Part shown: positions 9,201-17,033 of the stretch, in pieces | Numbering within the stretch: the stretch's first letter is position 1 | How the letters are laid out: each line of letters begins with the position of its first letter | Notes under the pieces: generated by a model | What the model was told of the DNA's origin: nothing | Databases searched by the model: none | What the model saw: the letters and a program-made list of their open reading frames with translations, nothing else | Translations under genes and position numbers: made by a program | Origin: Bradyrhizobium forestalis | GTDB taxonomy: Bacteria; Pseudomonadota; Alphaproteobacteria; Rhizobiales; Xanthobacteraceae | Direction of reading: 5' to 3' | NCBI RefSeq assembly: GCF_002795245.1 | Contig: NZ_PGVG01000003.1 | Location: forward strand, 310,001 to 374,000 | Length of the DNA stretch: 64,000 nucleotides

Positions 9201-11573
9201 ATGATGGCAATTTCTCGCGGAAAGTGGATGCTCTACGCTGCCTCGGCGCTGATTGTCGCGGGCCAGTGGCCCGGTGCCCTCCACGTCGCTCATGCGCAAT
9301 CGACGAATGGGACAAGCCTCCCGCCGGTCGTGGTCGAGAGCTCTGCACCGCGGGCTCCGCGCCGTCCGGTGCGCGCCACGTCCGTCGCGCCGCGCACAGC
9401 CGCCACGAGCCAACCGAAGCCGGCTGCGGCATTGGTTGCACCGAAGGAAACGGCACGCGGGCCGGTGCGGGGTATCGTCGCCCATCGCACCGGCACCGGA
9501 TCAAAGACCGACAGCTCGATCATGGAGACGCCGCAGTCGATCACGGTCGTGACCCGCGAGCAGATGACGTCCCAGGGCGTCCGTTCGGTCGCCGAGGCCC
9601 TGCGGTACGAGCCAGGGGTCGTCTCGGAGACCCGAGTCGGTGACCGCTTTGACAACGTGTTCATCCGCGGCTTCGGCGGCTTCGGCGCCAATGCCAACTA
9701 CCTGCATTTCTGGGACGGCCTGCGGTTGCCGCGCGGCGTCTCCTATGCGATGCCGTCGGTCGATCCGTATCTTCTCGAGCGGGTCGAGATCCTGCGCGGC
9801 CCGGCTTCGGTGCTCTACGGCCAGAACAATCTCGGCGGCATGGTCAATCTGATCAGCAAGAGCCCGTCGGCAACGCCGCAAGGCGAGGTGTTCACCCGCT
9901 TCGGCGATCACAACCGCATCGAGGGCGGCTTCGACGTCAGCGGTCCCATCACCCAGGACGGGCAGTTGCTCTATCGGCTGATCGGGCTCGGCCGCAAGGC
10001 CGACACCGAAGTCAACTACACCACCACCGAGCGCGAGTTCATCGCGCCGATGATCACGTGGCGGCCGACGGTCGACACCACCTTCACCGTCCGCGCCGTG
10101 CACGACCGCGATCCCTCGAGCTACCAGCCGAACTGGCTTCCGGCGCTCGGCACGCTCCAGATCAATCCGAACGGCCAGATCCCGCGCAGCTTCTTCGCGG
10201 GCCACCCGAACTACAACGGCCACGATCGCACGCAGGATTCGATCGCCTACGAGTTCGAGCATCATTTCGACGAGACCTGGACGGTCCGGCAGAACTTCCG
10301 CTACATGACCGTCTCAAGCGATTTCAAGGCTCTCTCGGTGACCGGTTTTGGTGCCGGGGCGACCTGCGGCGCCGGTGCCACGACCAATCTCTGCATCGGC
10401 CGCACGAGCACGCATTACCTCGAAACGCTCCAGGCCGCCACCATCGACAACCAGGCCGAGGTGAAGTTCGCCACCGGCTGGCTCCAGCACACCGTGCTGG
10501 CGGGCGTCGACTTCCAAAAGAGCTCGGCGGACGCCTCCTTTGGCAACGGCACCACCACCTACGTCAATTACCTCAATCCCAATTACGGCACGATCGCCGC
10601 GCCGGCAATCACAACGCAGACGCTTCAGGATCGCGAGCAGACCGGCGTCTATCTCCAGGACCAGATCAAGCTCGGCAAGCTCGCCGCAGTGATCGGCGTG
10701 CGCAACGACTGGGCCAGCGCCGCGTCGGATACGCGCACGATCGCAACCGGCGTCTACACCAACCGCAGCCATCCCTCGGACTCCGCGACCACCTGGCGCA
10801 CCGGCCTGACCTATCTCTTCGACAACGGGCTTGCGCCCTATGTGAGCTATTCGACCTCGTTCGAGCCGACCATCGGTACCGACTACACCGGTGCGGCCTT
10901 CGTGCCGACCACCGGCCAGCAATACGAGGTCGGCGTGAAGTACCAGCCCAACGGTTTCAACGGCTTCTTCATGTTGTCGCTCTACGACATCACGCAGAAC
11001 AACGTGCTGACCACGGATACGGCGCATCTCTACGCCAACTATCCGGCCTGCACCCAATCCGGCGTCAACTGCCAGATCCAGCAGGGCCAGGTGAATTCCA
11101 AGGGCATCGAATTCAGCGCCAAGCTGACGCCGATCCCCGGCCTCGACATCATCGCGGCCGTTGCCCACAACGACATCGAGATTACCAAGAGCACGCAGGT
11201 GGTCAGCGGCATCTCGATCCAGGGCAAGGTGCCGGTCGGCGCGCCTGCAAATACCGCCTCGTTGTGGGCTGATTACACTATCCAGAGCGGCAAGATGGCG
11301 GGCTTCGGCTTCGGCGGCGGCGTCCGCTATGTCGGCGAATCCTTCGGCGACAACATCAACTCCATGGCGATGATCGTGCCGGCCTATATCCTCGCCGACG
11401 CCATGCTGCACTACGACCTCAACGGCCTGTCGCCGCAGTTCAGGGGCTGGAAGCTGGCGTTGAACGTCACCAATCTCCTCGACAAGACTTATGTGTCGGC
11501 CTGTGCCTCCGCGACCCAATGCTTCTATGGCAATGGCCGCTCGACCATGGGGACGATCCGATACCAGTGGTAG
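9201..11573 (+). CDS. TonB-dependent siderophore receptor
   Basis: This outer-membrane receptor imports Fe-siderophore using TonB energy. The 790-residue protein begins with a signal peptide ending near HVAHAQS (about residue 34), then a Pro/Ala/Arg-rich linker. The plug domain shows TPQSITVVTREQM, VAEALRYEPGV, LERVEILRGPASVLYGQ and GGMVNLISKSP. The remainder is a beta barrel ending in an aromatic residue (IRYQW), as usual for barrel insertion. ATG 9201 (or 9204) was chosen because the signal peptide begins there; upstream in-frame sequence is not signal-like. No N-terminal sigma-regulator signalling domain is evident, which fits control by the adjacent AraC gene. The ligand is probably the DHB-Ser catecholate made upstream, though ferrichrome-type ligands cannot be excluded. 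Confidence 0.93.
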   Translation: MMAISRGKWMLYAASALIVAGQWPGALHVAHAQSTNGTSLPPVVVESSAPRAPRRPVRATSVAPRTAATSQPKPAAALVAPKETARGPVRGIVAHRTGTGSKTDSSIMETPQSITVVTREQMTSQGVRSVAEALRYEPGVVSETRVGDRFDNVFIRGFGGFGANANYLHFWDGLRLPRGVSYAMPSVDPYLLERVEILRGPASVLYGQNNLGGMVNLISKSPSATPQGEVFTRFGDHNRIEGGFDVSGPITQDGQLLYRLIGLGRKADTEVNYTTTEREFIAPMITWRPTVDTTFTVRAVHDRDPSSYQPNWLPALGTLQINPNGQIPRSFFAGHPNYNGHDRTQDSIAYEFEHHFDETWTVRQNFRYMTVSSDFKALSVTGFGAGATCGAGATTNLCIGRTSTHYLETLQAATIDNQAEVKFATGWLQHTVLAGVDFQKSSADASFGNGTTTYVNYLNPNYGTIAAPAITTQTLQDREQTGVYLQDQIKLGKLAAVIGVRNDWASAASDTRTIATGVYTNRSHPSDSATTWRTGLTYLFDNGLAPYVSYSTSFEPTIGTDYTGAAFVPTTGQQYEVGVKYQPNGFNGFFMLSLYDITQNNVLTTDTAHLYANYPACTQSGVNCQIQQGQVNSKGIEFSAKLTPIPGLDIIAAVAHNDIEITKSTQVVSGISIQGKVPVGAPANTASLWADYTIQSGKMAGFGFGGGVRYVGESFGDNINSMAMIVPAYILADAMLHYDLNGLSPQFRGWKLALNVTNLLDKTYVSACASATQCFYGNGRSTMGTIRYQW

Positions 11574-11578
11574 GGAAC

Positions 11579-11775
11579 AACGACAGGCCGATCGCCAACG
11601 CCATGCTGCCCGGTGCTCCGGTGCACGATATGCGCTCGACCGGCGGGCACGACTATCGGATCTTTGTCTGGCAGCCGGAACCGCGGCCGCGCAGATCGCT
11701 GCCAGCACGTTATTTGCTGGGTGGCAACGGCATGTTTCCGATTGCGACGGCAGCGCTGGCGCTCCAGTCTTGCCG
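11579..11775 (+). pseudogene. Truncated siderophore esterase (alpha/beta hydrolase) remnant
   Basis: Just after the receptor stop, one frame reads NAMLPGAPVHDM, then DYRIFVWQPEP, then YLLGGNGMFPIATAALALQS. This matches the N-terminal strands of the IroE-type esterase family; compare YVLDGNSDF in the intact esterase at 6802. After about 65 residues the similarity ends. The frame runs on to 11926 without the GxSxG elbow or the catalytic half, and overlaps the start of the next gene. I read it as the N-terminal relic of an esterase gene that stood between receptor and ABC genes. The exact borders are uncertain. Confidence 0.5.
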
Positions 11776-11910
11776 CGTCGCCGCGCTCACGCGGTCCGGG
11801 GACGCATCGCTCGACGTCTCGTTTCGGGTGTTTGGGGAGAAGACCATGCCTCTGTCGTTCCATCCGCCATCAGCCTTGTGCTCCGATTTGAGCTGCCCCA
11901 AGGTGAGATC

Positions 11911-13032
11911 ATGCGCCGTTTTGTGACCATCGCTCTTGCTGTACTAGCAACCGCGCGCCTCGCATTCGCACCGCAGCCGGTTATGGCGGCGGACGAGCCG
12001 GTCGTCGTCACCGATATCGCCGGACGAACGGGTACTCTTCCGCGTCCGGCAATGCGCGTGTTGCTCGCGGAAGGTCGCCAAATCATCGCACTCTCGCTGC
12101 TCGTTCCGAAGCCGATCGATTTCATTGCGGCCTGGCTCGGCGATTTCCGCCGCAACGACAGCGAGAGCTACGCGCAATACCGCCGGAAATTCCCGGAGAT
12201 CGACCAGGTTCCGGTACTCGGTATCGGCAGCGACGGCACGTTCCCTGTCGAGCGCGCCATCGAGATCAGGCCCGATGTTGCCGTGCTCGGCGTCAGCTTT
12301 GCACCCGGCGGCCGCGCCAACGACGTGGCGCGGCAGCTCGAGGCTGCCGGCATTCCGGTCGTGTTCACCGACTTCTTTGTCGCGCCATTCGAGCACACGG
12401 TCGCGAGCGTACGTATTCTCGGTCGGGTAATCGGGCGGGACGCGCGGGCCAATGAATTTGCGGAATTCTACGAACAGCACATGAGGCGCATCGCAGAGCA
12501 TGTCGCGCGCGCGGCCGGGCCGCGTCCACGCGTGCTGCTTGAGACGCATGCCGGCGTCGCCGATTGCTGCCACGCGCCGGGCGCTGGCAATATCGGCCGC
12601 TTCGTCACCTTTGCCGGCGGCGACAGCATCTCGGCCTCTGTCGCGCCTGGTCCGACAGCGCAGCTCAGCCTCGAATATGTCATTTCGGCCAATCCCGACG
12701 TCTATATCGGCACGGGCGGTGCGCACCTGAGAGCATCGGGCGGACTCGTGATCGGCCCCGGCTTCGAGGCCGCAACCATTCGCGAACGGCTTGCCGCGGT
12801 GGTGGCGCGGCCAGGCTTCGCCGGCCTCAACGCCGTGCGCAGCGGCCGCGTCCACGGCCTGTTCCACAACATCATCGCAACGCCGCTCAACATCGTCGCG
12901 GCCGAAGCATTGGTGCGGTGGATTGACCCGCAAACCGCGCGCGATATTGATCCGGATGCGACGCTTGCGGAGCTCAATGCCCGCTTTCTCGCCGTGCCGT
13001 TGCAGGGTGTGTACTGGATCGATCAGAAATGA
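11911..13032 (+). CDS. Periplasmic iron-siderophore binding protein (FecB/BtuF family)
   Basis: This 373-residue protein should deliver Fe-siderophore to the permease encoded next. It starts at ATG 11911 after AAGGTGAG and has a signal peptide cleaved around PVMAADEP (residue 26-28). Family features include EIRPDVAVLGVSF, the segment PVVFTDFFV, and the late ANPDVYIGTGG strand. The stop overlaps the permease start by four bases. The length is slightly above the usual 300-340 residues. The substrate is inferred from the receptor and biosynthesis neighbours. Confidence 0.87.
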   Translation: MRRFVTIALAVLATARLAFAPQPVMAADEPVVVTDIAGRTGTLPRPAMRVLLAEGRQIIALSLLVPKPIDFIAAWLGDFRRNDSESYAQYRRKFPEIDQVPVLGIGSDGTFPVERAIEIRPDVAVLGVSFAPGGRANDVARQLEAAGIPVVFTDFFVAPFEHTVASVRILGRVIGRDARANEFAEFYEQHMRRIAEHVARAAGPRPRVLLETHAGVADCCHAPGAGNIGRFVTFAGGDSISASVAPGPTAQLSLEYVISANPDVYIGTGGAHLRASGGLVIGPGFEAATIRERLAAVVARPGFAGLNAVRSGRVHGLFHNIIATPLNIVAAEALVRWIDPQTARDIDPDATLAELNARFLAVPLQGVYWIDQK

Positions 13033-14123
13033 GTGTCGTTTCGCCGCATCTCGGCCTGGGGCAGGGGGATACATCTCCCGACCCGCTGGCGAAAACGGCA
13101 GCCGCGTATCGCGCACTGATGCGGCGCCGGTTCGCTTGGCTTGCGCTATTGGCGCTGGTTGCGTTCGCGGCTTTCGTTGCCGATCTCGGCACCGGCCCGT
13201 CGCGGCTCGGGCTTGCCGGTGCGCTCGGTGGCATCTTTCGGCCGGACTCGCTCCCCGCGCCGGAGTCCGCGATCCTCTGGGAGGTTCGCCTGCCGCAGGC
13301 CGTCCTGGCCGTCCTGGTCGGGCTGGCGCTCGCGACCGCGGGCGCGGAAATGCAGACGATCCTCGATAATCCGCTCGCAAGTCCCTTCACCCTCGGCGTG
13401 TCGTCGGCGGCCTCATTCGGTGCGGCGCTGGCGATCGTGCTCGGGGTCGGCATTCCCGGCGTGCCGCAGGCCTGGCTGATCTCGGCCAACGCCTTCGTGT
13501 TCGCGACGACCGTCGTTCTGGTGTTGCAATTGGTGGTGCGCTGGCGCGCCTCCGGGACGGACATCCTTGTGCTCTGCGGCATCGCGCTGTTCTTCACCTT
13601 CAACGCACTGGTCGCGCTGACGCAGTTTCTGGCGAGCCAGCAGGCGCTTCAGCAACTCGTGTTCTGGACCATGGGCAGCCTGTCGCGCGCGAGCTGGGAC
13701 AAGGTAGGCGTGCTCGCCGCCGCGCTCCTCGTTACTTTGCCGTTCGCCCAGCGCGCGGCCTGGCCGATGATGGCGCTGCGGCTCGGCGAGGACCGCGCGC
13801 GCAGCCTTGGTATCAATATTACGCGGCTGCGCCTGATGGCGCTCTTGCGCGTCAGCCTGATGACCTCGACCGCGATCGCCTTCGTCGGCACGATCGGCTT
13901 CGTCGGGCTTGCGGGTCCGCACATCGCACGGCTCGCGATCGGCGAAGATCACCGGCTCCTGTTGCCCGCCAGCGCCTTGACCGGGGCGGCCATCATGTCG
14001 CTGGCCTCGGTCGCGTCCAAGGCGATCATTCCGGGCGTGCTGCTTCCGATCGGGGTCGTCACTGCGATGGTGGGGCTGCCCGTGTTCTTCTCGCTGATCT
14101 TCAGTCGGCGACGGATGGTTTGA
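13029..14123 (+). CDS. FecCD-family iron-siderophore ABC permease
   Basis: This inner-membrane permease has about ten hydrophobic segments in 364 residues. Typical FecCD signatures are visible: LPQAVLAVLVGLALATAGAEMQ and NPLASPFTLGVSSAASFGAAL near the N-terminus, then FVGTIGFVGLAGPHIARL, HRLLLPASALTGAAIM and GVVTAMVGLPVFF near the end. Only one permease gene is present, so a homodimer is expected. It lies between binding protein and ATPase in a compact transport operon. Confidence 0.93.
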   Translation: MSVVSPHLGLGQGDTSPDPLAKTAAAYRALMRRRFAWLALLALVAFAAFVADLGTGPSRLGLAGALGGIFRPDSLPAPESAILWEVRLPQAVLAVLVGLALATAGAEMQTILDNPLASPFTLGVSSAASFGAALAIVLGVGIPGVPQAWLISANAFVFATTVVLVLQLVVRWRASGTDILVLCGIALFFTFNALVALTQFLASQQALQQLVFWTMGSLSRASWDKVGVLAAALLVTLPFAQRAAWPMMALRLGEDRARSLGINITRLRLMALLRVSLMTSTAIAFVGTIGFVGLAGPHIARLAIGEDHRLLLPASALTGAAIMSLASVASKAIIPGVLLPIGVVTAMVGLPVFFSLIFSRRRMV

Positions 14124-14125
14124 CG

Positions 14126-14893
14126 ATGGCCGGCCTAGAGATCGAAAATGTGCGGGCAGGTTATCGCGGGCGCGAGGTGCTGACGGATCTGTCGCTGCCG
14201 CCGATCGAGCAGGGGCGTATCACTGCACTGGTCGGGCCGAACGGCGCAGGTAAGACCACGCTTCTGCGTGTGCTTGCGGGGCTGTTACCGGCCTGCGGCA
14301 GCGTGCGGCTGGATGGATTAAACCTGCTGGATGCCCCGACCGGCGAGCGGGCGCGCAAGGTCGCCTTCATGCCGCAGTTCGTGCCGCAGCGGCTGTCGCT
14401 CACGGTCGTCGAGGCCGTCATCGCGGCTCTGCGCGCCTCGCCGATGGATATGGAGCGGACGAGTGTCGATGCGCAGCAGCGCGCGCTCGAAGCGCTGGAT
14501 CGCTTGAAAATCCTCGATCTCGCGCTTCAGCCGTTCGACACGCTTTCCGGCGGCCAGCGTCAGTTGGCCAGCCTCGCGCAGGCGCTGGTGCGGCAGCCAC
14601 GGCTGCTGCTGTTGGACGAGCCGACCAGCGCGCTCGATCTGCGCTATCAACAGCAGGTGATAGCCAATGTGCGTGAGGAGGCACGCAAGGGCATGATCGT
14701 GATCATGGTGCTGCACGATCTCCAGGCCGCCGCATCATGGGCCGATACGGTGATGGTATTGAGCGGGGGCCGGCTGTTCGCGCATGGCCATTCAAGGGAT
14801 GTGATCACGACGCTGACACTGAGGCAGGTCTATGGCATCGACGCCGTCGTCGAGCACACGGCGCGTGGCGGCGTTCACATTCAGGTCGAATGA
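14126..14893 (+). CDS. Iron-siderophore ABC transporter ATPase (FecE/FhuC family)
   Basis: This cytoplasmic ATPase energises the FecCD-type permease. The 255 residues contain Walker A GPNGAGKTT, signature LSGGQRQLASLAQAL, Walker B LLLLDEPTSALD and the switch histidine in VLHDLQAAA. The ATG at 14126 follows the permease stop by two bases; an in-frame TTG at 14120 would overlap it. The stop overlaps the start of the next small gene in an ATGA junction. Confidence 0.93.
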   Translation: MAGLEIENVRAGYRGREVLTDLSLPPIEQGRITALVGPNGAGKTTLLRVLAGLLPACGSVRLDGLNLLDAPTGERARKVAFMPQFVPQRLSLTVVEAVIAALRASPMDMERTSVDAQQRALEALDRLKILDLALQPFDTLSGGQRQLASLAQALVRQPRLLLLDEPTSALDLRYQQQVIANVREEARKGMIVIMVLHDLQAAASWADTVMVLSGGRLFAHGHSRDVITTLTLRQVYGIDAVVEHTARGGVHIQVE

Positions 14894-15360
14894 TGTGGCG
14901 GTGGGCCTTCTCGGCTGGTTGGGTGATCCAAGTTCATCATGTCCCTCACGCCCTATTGAGGCATTTCCTCAACTACGCTCGCGTTGCGGCGCATGTAGTC
15001 TACTATTCGGGACGTCGGATCAACGCTGACCTCACATGCTTTGCGGAGGATGATGAAGGAGCACTTCGTTTCCTGAACTGCTCCCGGTTTCGCTCGGGCG
15101 CGACCAATGACGAAGGTTGGTATCGCGGGCAGTGTTGCTACAGCAAGTTGGCGCCGGAGTGGGGCGAATTCTACGAGATCGCAGGTCCGGACCCTCACCT
15201 GATGGACCCAATAGATTGGAAGATTGCGAGTGGTGTTTCGAATCCGGCGCGCCACTTCTTATTCTATTTTCGCGACAACATCTTTGAGTGCATCGCGGCT
15301 GATTGGGCTTTCGAGCGTGTTACAGAAAACGCGCTGGTCCAACGCTTGCGAGCGGGGTGA
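14890..15360 (+). CDS. Conserved-looking hypothetical protein, coupled to siderophore ABC operon
   Basis: I do not recognise the family. The 156-residue frame begins with ATGATG, whose first ATG overlaps the ATPase stop (ATGA), suggesting translational coupling. The sequence is rich in aromatic residues and cysteines: VVYYSGRRINADLTCF, GWYRGQCCYSKLAPEWGEFY and NPARHFLFYFRDNIFECIAADW. Nothing resembles a signal peptide or a long membrane helix, so a soluble cytoplasmic protein is likely. The balanced composition differs from the Arg/Ala-rich shadow frames usual in high-GC DNA, which supports a real gene. A role with the imported siderophore is possible from position only. Confidence 0.55.
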   Translation: MMWRWAFSAGWVIQVHHVPHALLRHFLNYARVAAHVVYYSGRRINADLTCFAEDDEGALRFLNCSRFRSGATNDEGWYRGQCCYSKLAPEWGEFYEIAGPDPHLMDPIDWKIASGVSNPARHFLFYFRDNIFECIAADWAFERVTENALVQRLRAG

Positions 15361-15729
15361 GGGTGACACTCTCTCATGGCACACCAAACGATACGTCGCG
15401 AATAGCCGTGGTATGACGCGCGGCACACTTTTGGCACAGCGAAAACGGTCTGAGATCCGAACCAGCAGATAAGACCTTGAATCTTCAAAAGGAAAATTCC
15501 GTCGATTCTCGTTGCATTGGATCGATAAACTCTCTAAGTCGTTGATATGAAATATGAATTCTCTATCGCCCCATGATGGATTGGAGCGAGAGTTCAGGTT
15601 TTTCAATCGCTTAGAGGGCGGCGTGTGCACGACGTGTGCACCGGGAGATCAAGAATAATCTATCGAGAGCCAGAGTGGGCAGCGCCTCTTTGAGGGGCCA
15701 GGCTCGGAAGGTGACATGAGGTGTCCGTT
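15361..15729 (+). other. Intergenic region of lower GC between siderophore locus and MarR gene
   Basis: About 370 bases of visibly lower GC than the flanks carry no convincing gene; short frames on both strands lack motifs. The right part contains one copy of a dispersed repeat (15567-15660). The siderophore locus and the MarR-controlled operon meet here, so it may be an old junction. Confidence 0.5.
15567..15660 (+). repeat. Dispersed repeat, copy A
   Basis: About 94 bases match 51547-51641 at roughly 85% identity by eye, in the same orientation. Shared blocks include CATGATGGATTGGA, CTTAGAGGG and GTGTGCACGAC. The core GTGTGCACGACGTGTGCAC has two GTGCAC palindromes. No reading frame is shared, so it looks like a non-coding repeat or relic of a mobile element. 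Confidence 0.6.
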
Positions 15730-16368
15730 CTACTGGCGTGAGCGAGTCTTGCGAAGTGTCGCGGGCCGCTTCTTGCGGGGGAGCGGCAAATTCGTTGCGG
15801 AAGCCCGCTGATCCTCTTGAGACGTGAGCGTCGCTCGAACATGTTCGGCGAGCTTCAACGCACTGTCGGCGTTAGATGCAAGTCGAGACAGAAGTTGGGT
15901 CAGCGTTTTGAACTCCTCGCGCGTCAGCATCCCGAACAACGCGTCGTTGACCGGTCGTTGCAAAGCGGCAAGACGGATCAATAGGCTCACGCCATGCTGG
16001 GTGAGGGCAAGTTGCACTCGTCGTCCGTCTTCCGGATGGGGACTCTTCTCGAGCAGGCGGTCGGAAACAAGTTTGTTGATCTCGTTGGTGACGAAGGCGC
16101 CGCTCAAGTACAGTCGTTCGGCGACCTGGTTGACTCCCATCGGTTCTTCTGCCGTCGAATTCTTGATCGCGATCAGGATCAGATACTGGGTCGGAGAGAG
16201 GCCGACAAAGCCCGCGAAGGTTTCACGGGCGGTTTCCAGGCTGCGGCCGAACGCAAAATAGTCGTAGAGCAGGCCGCGCAGCGTGCGGTCTCCATCCTTA
16301 TCGAGCAGCTCGGGCCTCGACGCCGTTAAAAGCGCATCGGTCACTCGGTTATTCTCCCGCGAAATCAT
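15730..16368 (-). CDS. MarR-family transcriptional regulator
   Basis: This probable repressor of the divergent catabolic operon has a winged helix-turn-helix. VGLSPTQYLILIAI is followed by the recognition region GVNQVAERLYLSGAFVTNEI and the wing with LEKSPHPEDGRRVQLALT, a standard MarR signature. The 212 residues exceed the usual 140-170 because of a basic C-terminal tail (LPLPRKKRPATLRKTRSRQ). The gene points away from the flavin reductase gene. A short repeat overlaps its own start codon and a longer one lies in front of the operon, which suggests autoregulation. The effector is probably a metabolite of the aromatic or amide substrate, but this is inference. Confidence 0.9.
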   Translation of the reverse strand: MISRENNRVTDALLTASRPELLDKDGDRTLRGLLYDYFAFGRSLETARETFAGFVGLSPTQYLILIAIKNSTAEEPMGVNQVAERLYLSGAFVTNEINKLVSDRLLEKSPHPEDGRRVQLALTQHGVSLLIRLAALQRPVNDALFGMLTREEFKTLTQLLSRLASNADSALKLAEHVRATLTSQEDQRASATNLPLPRKKRPATLRKTRSRQ

Positions 16369-16378
16369 AGCTTTGCTA
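16368..16378 (+). promoter_or_regulatory. Possible MarR autoregulatory site
   Basis: TAGC-TTT-GCTA is a small perfect inverted repeat next to the MarR start codon. It shares ATAGCTTTG with the larger operator at 16433. Binding here would block translation or transcription of the regulator itself. Confidence 0.4.
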
Positions 16379-16432
16379 ACTGCTTAAGAAGCACGCATGC
16401 GCCCGCACAGCAAGTGGGCTTGACATTGCCAT

Positions 16433-16453
16433 ATAGCTTTGTCAGAAAGCTAT
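16433..16453 (+). promoter_or_regulatory. MarR operator: perfect inverted repeat
   Basis: ATAGCTTT-N5-AAAGCTAT has two perfect 8-base arms and lies between the MarR gene and the flavin reductase gene. A -35-like TTGACA begins at 16420, so a bound repressor would overlap the promoter. No clear -10 box was found at the expected distance. Confidence 0.6.
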
Positions 16454-16494
16454 CTGAGAATTATAAATCAGGACCGGGCGACGAGGCGGTGTCC

Positions 16495-17013
16495 ATGGAG
16501 GATCGTGCATTCAGGCGTGCACTCGGCGAATTCGCCACCGGCGTTGCGGTGGTGACCGCGCGTGGCAAGGGCGAAGAGCTGATCGGCATGACCATGAGTT
16601 CGTTCAACTCGGTTTCGCTCGATCCGCCACTCGTTCTCTTCAGCGTTGATCGCAGGGCACGCAGCCTCCCTGCGATGCTCGAAGCCAAGGGCTTTGCCGT
16701 GAACATCCTTGCGCGTGACCAGGAGAACATCTCCAACCAGTTCGCGCGCGCCCTCTCCGACAAATGGGACCAGGTGAAGACGTCGGTCGGCCATGCCGAG
16801 GCGCCGCTGATCTCGGGCGCCATGGCGCATTTCGAATGCGCGCCCTACGCCAATCACGACGGCGGCGACCACGTGATCTTCGTCGTTCGCGTCGTCCGTC
16901 ATGCGAGCCGCTCCGAGGTCGCCGCTCCCCTGATCTTCTTTCGGGGCCGATACCGCGATCTCGTCGATGAAACCGAGCGCGAGCCGACCTGGCCGCTTCC
17001 CATTCACTACTAG
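16495..17013 (+). CDS. Flavin reductase (HpaC-like, FMN-binding split barrel)
   Basis: This 172-residue protein would supply reduced flavin to the HpaB-type monooxygenase encoded next. It begins EDRAFRRALGEFATGVAVVT, the standard start of the flavin reductase-like domain, and continues with GMTMSSFNSVSLDPPLVLFS and FAVNILARDQENISNQFA. The ATG at 16495 was chosen because the domain begins there; upstream in-frame starts overlap the operator. It is the first gene of an operon divergent from marR. Preference for FAD or FMN cannot be read. Confidence 0.9.
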   Translation: MEDRAFRRALGEFATGVAVVTARGKGEELIGMTMSSFNSVSLDPPLVLFSVDRRARSLPAMLEAKGFAVNILARDQENISNQFARALSDKWDQVKTSVGHAEAPLISGAMAHFECAPYANHDGGDHVIFVVRVVRHASRSEVAAPLIFFRGRYRDLVDETEREPTWPLPIHY

Positions 17014-17033
17014 CTTCGAACCGGAGACCTGCG

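Noticed and set aside
15259..15630. 123-residue minus-strand frame overlapping the small coupled gene and repeat A
   Set aside because: It runs through repeat A, has no motif, and repeat B does not keep the frame.
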